Shown one piece after another: positions 62,462-64,000 of a stretch of DNA of 64,000 nucleotides. The translations under genes and the position numbers were made by a program. The notes under the pieces were generated by a model, which was not told the DNA's origin, ran no database searches, and was given only the letters and a program-made list of their open reading frames with translations. Positions within the stretch are counted from its first letter, which is position 1. Each line of letters begins with the position of its first letter. Source of the DNA: Ipomoea triloba (taxonomy: Eukaryota; Streptophyta; Magnoliopsida; Solanales; Convolvulaceae); NCBI RefSeq assembly GCF_003576645.1, contig NC_044923.1:959255-1023254 (forward strand). Direction: 5' to 3'.

Positions 62462-62585
62462 AATGCACTATTGCACTAATAACCTTTACCCATAATTTCC
62501 GGGCAATTATCATCTATTTTATGCATGCTTCCATCTCTACATTTATTTATTTTTGCAGGAAATGGTGAGTATATAGTATATTACA

Positions 62586-62620
<35 letters not shown>

Positions 62621-63480
62621 GTGTACTTTCAATAAATAAAATTTTCATAGTTTCATTACATGTCTAAATTTTAGTGGAAGAAGAAAATGAAAGAGATTAG
62701 TAAAATATGTTGGGGATATAATAAATTATTTAAAAAAAAAAACCCTAAAATGGGTAGTCATGTGTGGATGAAGCATGATTGTATACTTAAAGGTCATGAG
62801 TTCGATCATTCTCAACACCCTTTCAGTCAAGCTCACTGTACAGGGTCTTCCTAGTGCAATTACCTCTCTTGTGTGGTTTGCAAGCTGTTATAATAAATGA
62901 GCGTGGTTTACCTAGTGCATATCCTCTGGCTTCAAGGGGTAGTGGTTAGTCAAGCTGTCATACATGATCTTTTTAGTGTGGTTATTTTTCCTGTGTGATT
63001 TGCGTATTATTACAGAGGAGTAGAGTTTTCACTTTAAACCCAACAAAATTTTAGCAGATTCTAGTGAAATCAAACAAGAATAGGAAAAGTGTCAAACCAA
63101 GACAAATAGAAAAAAGTAGAAAATTAAAGGGTGGACTAGTTGGCTTCATTCATCATCTTGACTTCTTTGGCTCACCGATGATGGACGGCTCTGATGCAGA
63201 CATTAAATATTTCTGTATTTAGCCATGACTATGACTCTGACTTTTATCAACCCAATCAAACGAAAAGTAAAATACATAATAAATATTTAAAGAAAATTAA
63301 AGAAGAGAAAAAGGAAAGGAATTTAAAGACCTAACCAATACCATTAAAAGGAAGGTGAGCTTGGTTGAAACATGGCTCCATTATAAAGTTAAAAAAAAAA
63401 AATCAAATTACGAATTATGTTGAATATAATAATGTGAGAGGTTAAGTTTAAATATCGGTTTAAGGAACAAAATCGAGTTA

Positions 63481-63573
63481 CATATTATCTTGTTTGCTTA
63501 GTCGTGGCTCACATATTATCTTGTTTGCTTAGTCGTGGCTCACATATTATCTTGTTTGCTTAGTCGTGGCTCA
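63481..63573. repeat. 31-bp minisatellite, exactly three copies
   Basis: Unit catattatcttgtttgctta + gtcgtggctca repeated at 63,481, 63,512 and 63,543 without visible change. Immediately followed by a second minisatellite whose shared core agcttgggagttcggct starts at 63,591, 63,635 and 63,663. Confidence 0.95.
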
Positions 63574-63683
63574 TGATTGAGGTGGCTTGGAGCTTGGGAG
63601 TTCGGCTGAATTCCCTTTTTTATTGGTGGCTTGGAGCTTGGGAGTTCGGCTGGAGTGCTGGGAGCTTGGGAGTTCGGCTGAAT

Positions 63684-63805
63684 TCCCTTTTTTTCTTAAC
63701 CTACTGAAGCACAAAAAGTCAACACTGCCTCCACTGAGACTCGAACTTGCCCCCTCCAACATGGGGTGCAACCAGATACCACTAGACCACAAGGTCATTG
63801 ACAAA
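63684..63805 (-). mobile_element. tRNA-derived SINE (family A), minus strand
   Basis: On the minus strand: box A-like cttgtggtctagtggtatc, box B-like aagttcgagtctcagtgg, then gtgcttcagtaggttaag as in the copy at 41,342. It adjoins the minisatellite at 63,591-63,680, which may have grown from its 3' flank. Confidence 0.8.
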
Positions 63806-64000
63806 CATTCTAAAGCCATTCTAGAAATATCTACGGGATGATTTTATGAGGATTTCTTGATCAAAAACTACAATTAATTGTGTAATTAAAATATTCATTC
63901 TCAATTTGCTGTATATTACATAAATCCCAATCAAATCAAACTCATGTTTTTATGGTAAATCTCATTCAACTCAAATCAACCACTCCTTAAGGGCACACTA

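Larger units (their letters stand above)
60240..64000. other. Intergenic with repeats
   Basis: 60,500-60,660 is a double copy of the dispersed repeat (tagctggcaaaagaccac; tagctagtaaaagatcac). 60,703-60,726 is a C-rich run. (TAA)n at 62,587-62,620. 62,750-63,020 contains SINE-like text (gtcatgagttcgatcatt) in two partial copies. No protein gene is supported. Confidence 0.5.

Overview
This is plant nuclear DNA. It is AT-rich, has spliced genes with GT-AG introns, and is dense in small non-autonomous DNA transposons, tRNA-derived SINEs and (TA)n, (TAA)n and (CT)n microsatellites. The proteins (two group IX ERF factors, a plastid DAD1-like lipase, an RGG RNA-binding protein, a Rab1/RABD GTPase, a classical arabinogalactan protein and VAP27) point to a eudicot, probably an asterid. 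The species is not determinable from the sequence alone.

Layout. 1-1,000 is a complete 715-bp hAT-type element with an 8-bp target duplication. 1,539-2,150 encodes an unrecognised small membrane protein. 3,700-5,100 holds uncertain exon-like pieces. 4,828-9,633 contains two exact tandem duplications whose joins fall in poly-C runs carrying single N's, most likely assembly errors. 9,274-12,127 (minus) is a 2-oxoglutarate/Fe(II) oxygenase gene of at least ten exons whose last exon is missing. 13,842-14,822 (minus) and 21,671-22,219 (plus) are intronless ERF genes. 24,682-24,855 is the truncated start of an oleosin-like gene behind RY-type seed promoter motifs. 25,700-32,600 is transposon-rich and gene-poor. 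32,818-34,413 is an intronless class-3 lipase. 38,165-41,798 is a seven-exon RGG/HABP4 gene with an 888-bp assembly gap in an intron. 42,936-45,863 (minus) is an eight-exon RABD-type Rab gene with a higher-order minisatellite in one intron. 50,539-51,027 (minus) is an arabinogalactan protein. 57,265-60,239 is a seven-exon VAP27 gene. The rest is repeats and AT-rich intergenic DNA.

The genes do not form a pathway or cluster. RABD and VAP27 both act at the ER (ER-Golgi traffic and ER contact sites), but their proximity looks incidental. No novel multi-gene system was found. The observations most worth checking are the family of Mutator-like MITEs sharing one terminus (one copy near the oleosin remnant, another apparently supplying the stop codon of the second ERF), the 11-residue repeat array inside the first ERF, the SINE insertions with clear target duplications, and the poly-C assembly artefacts.
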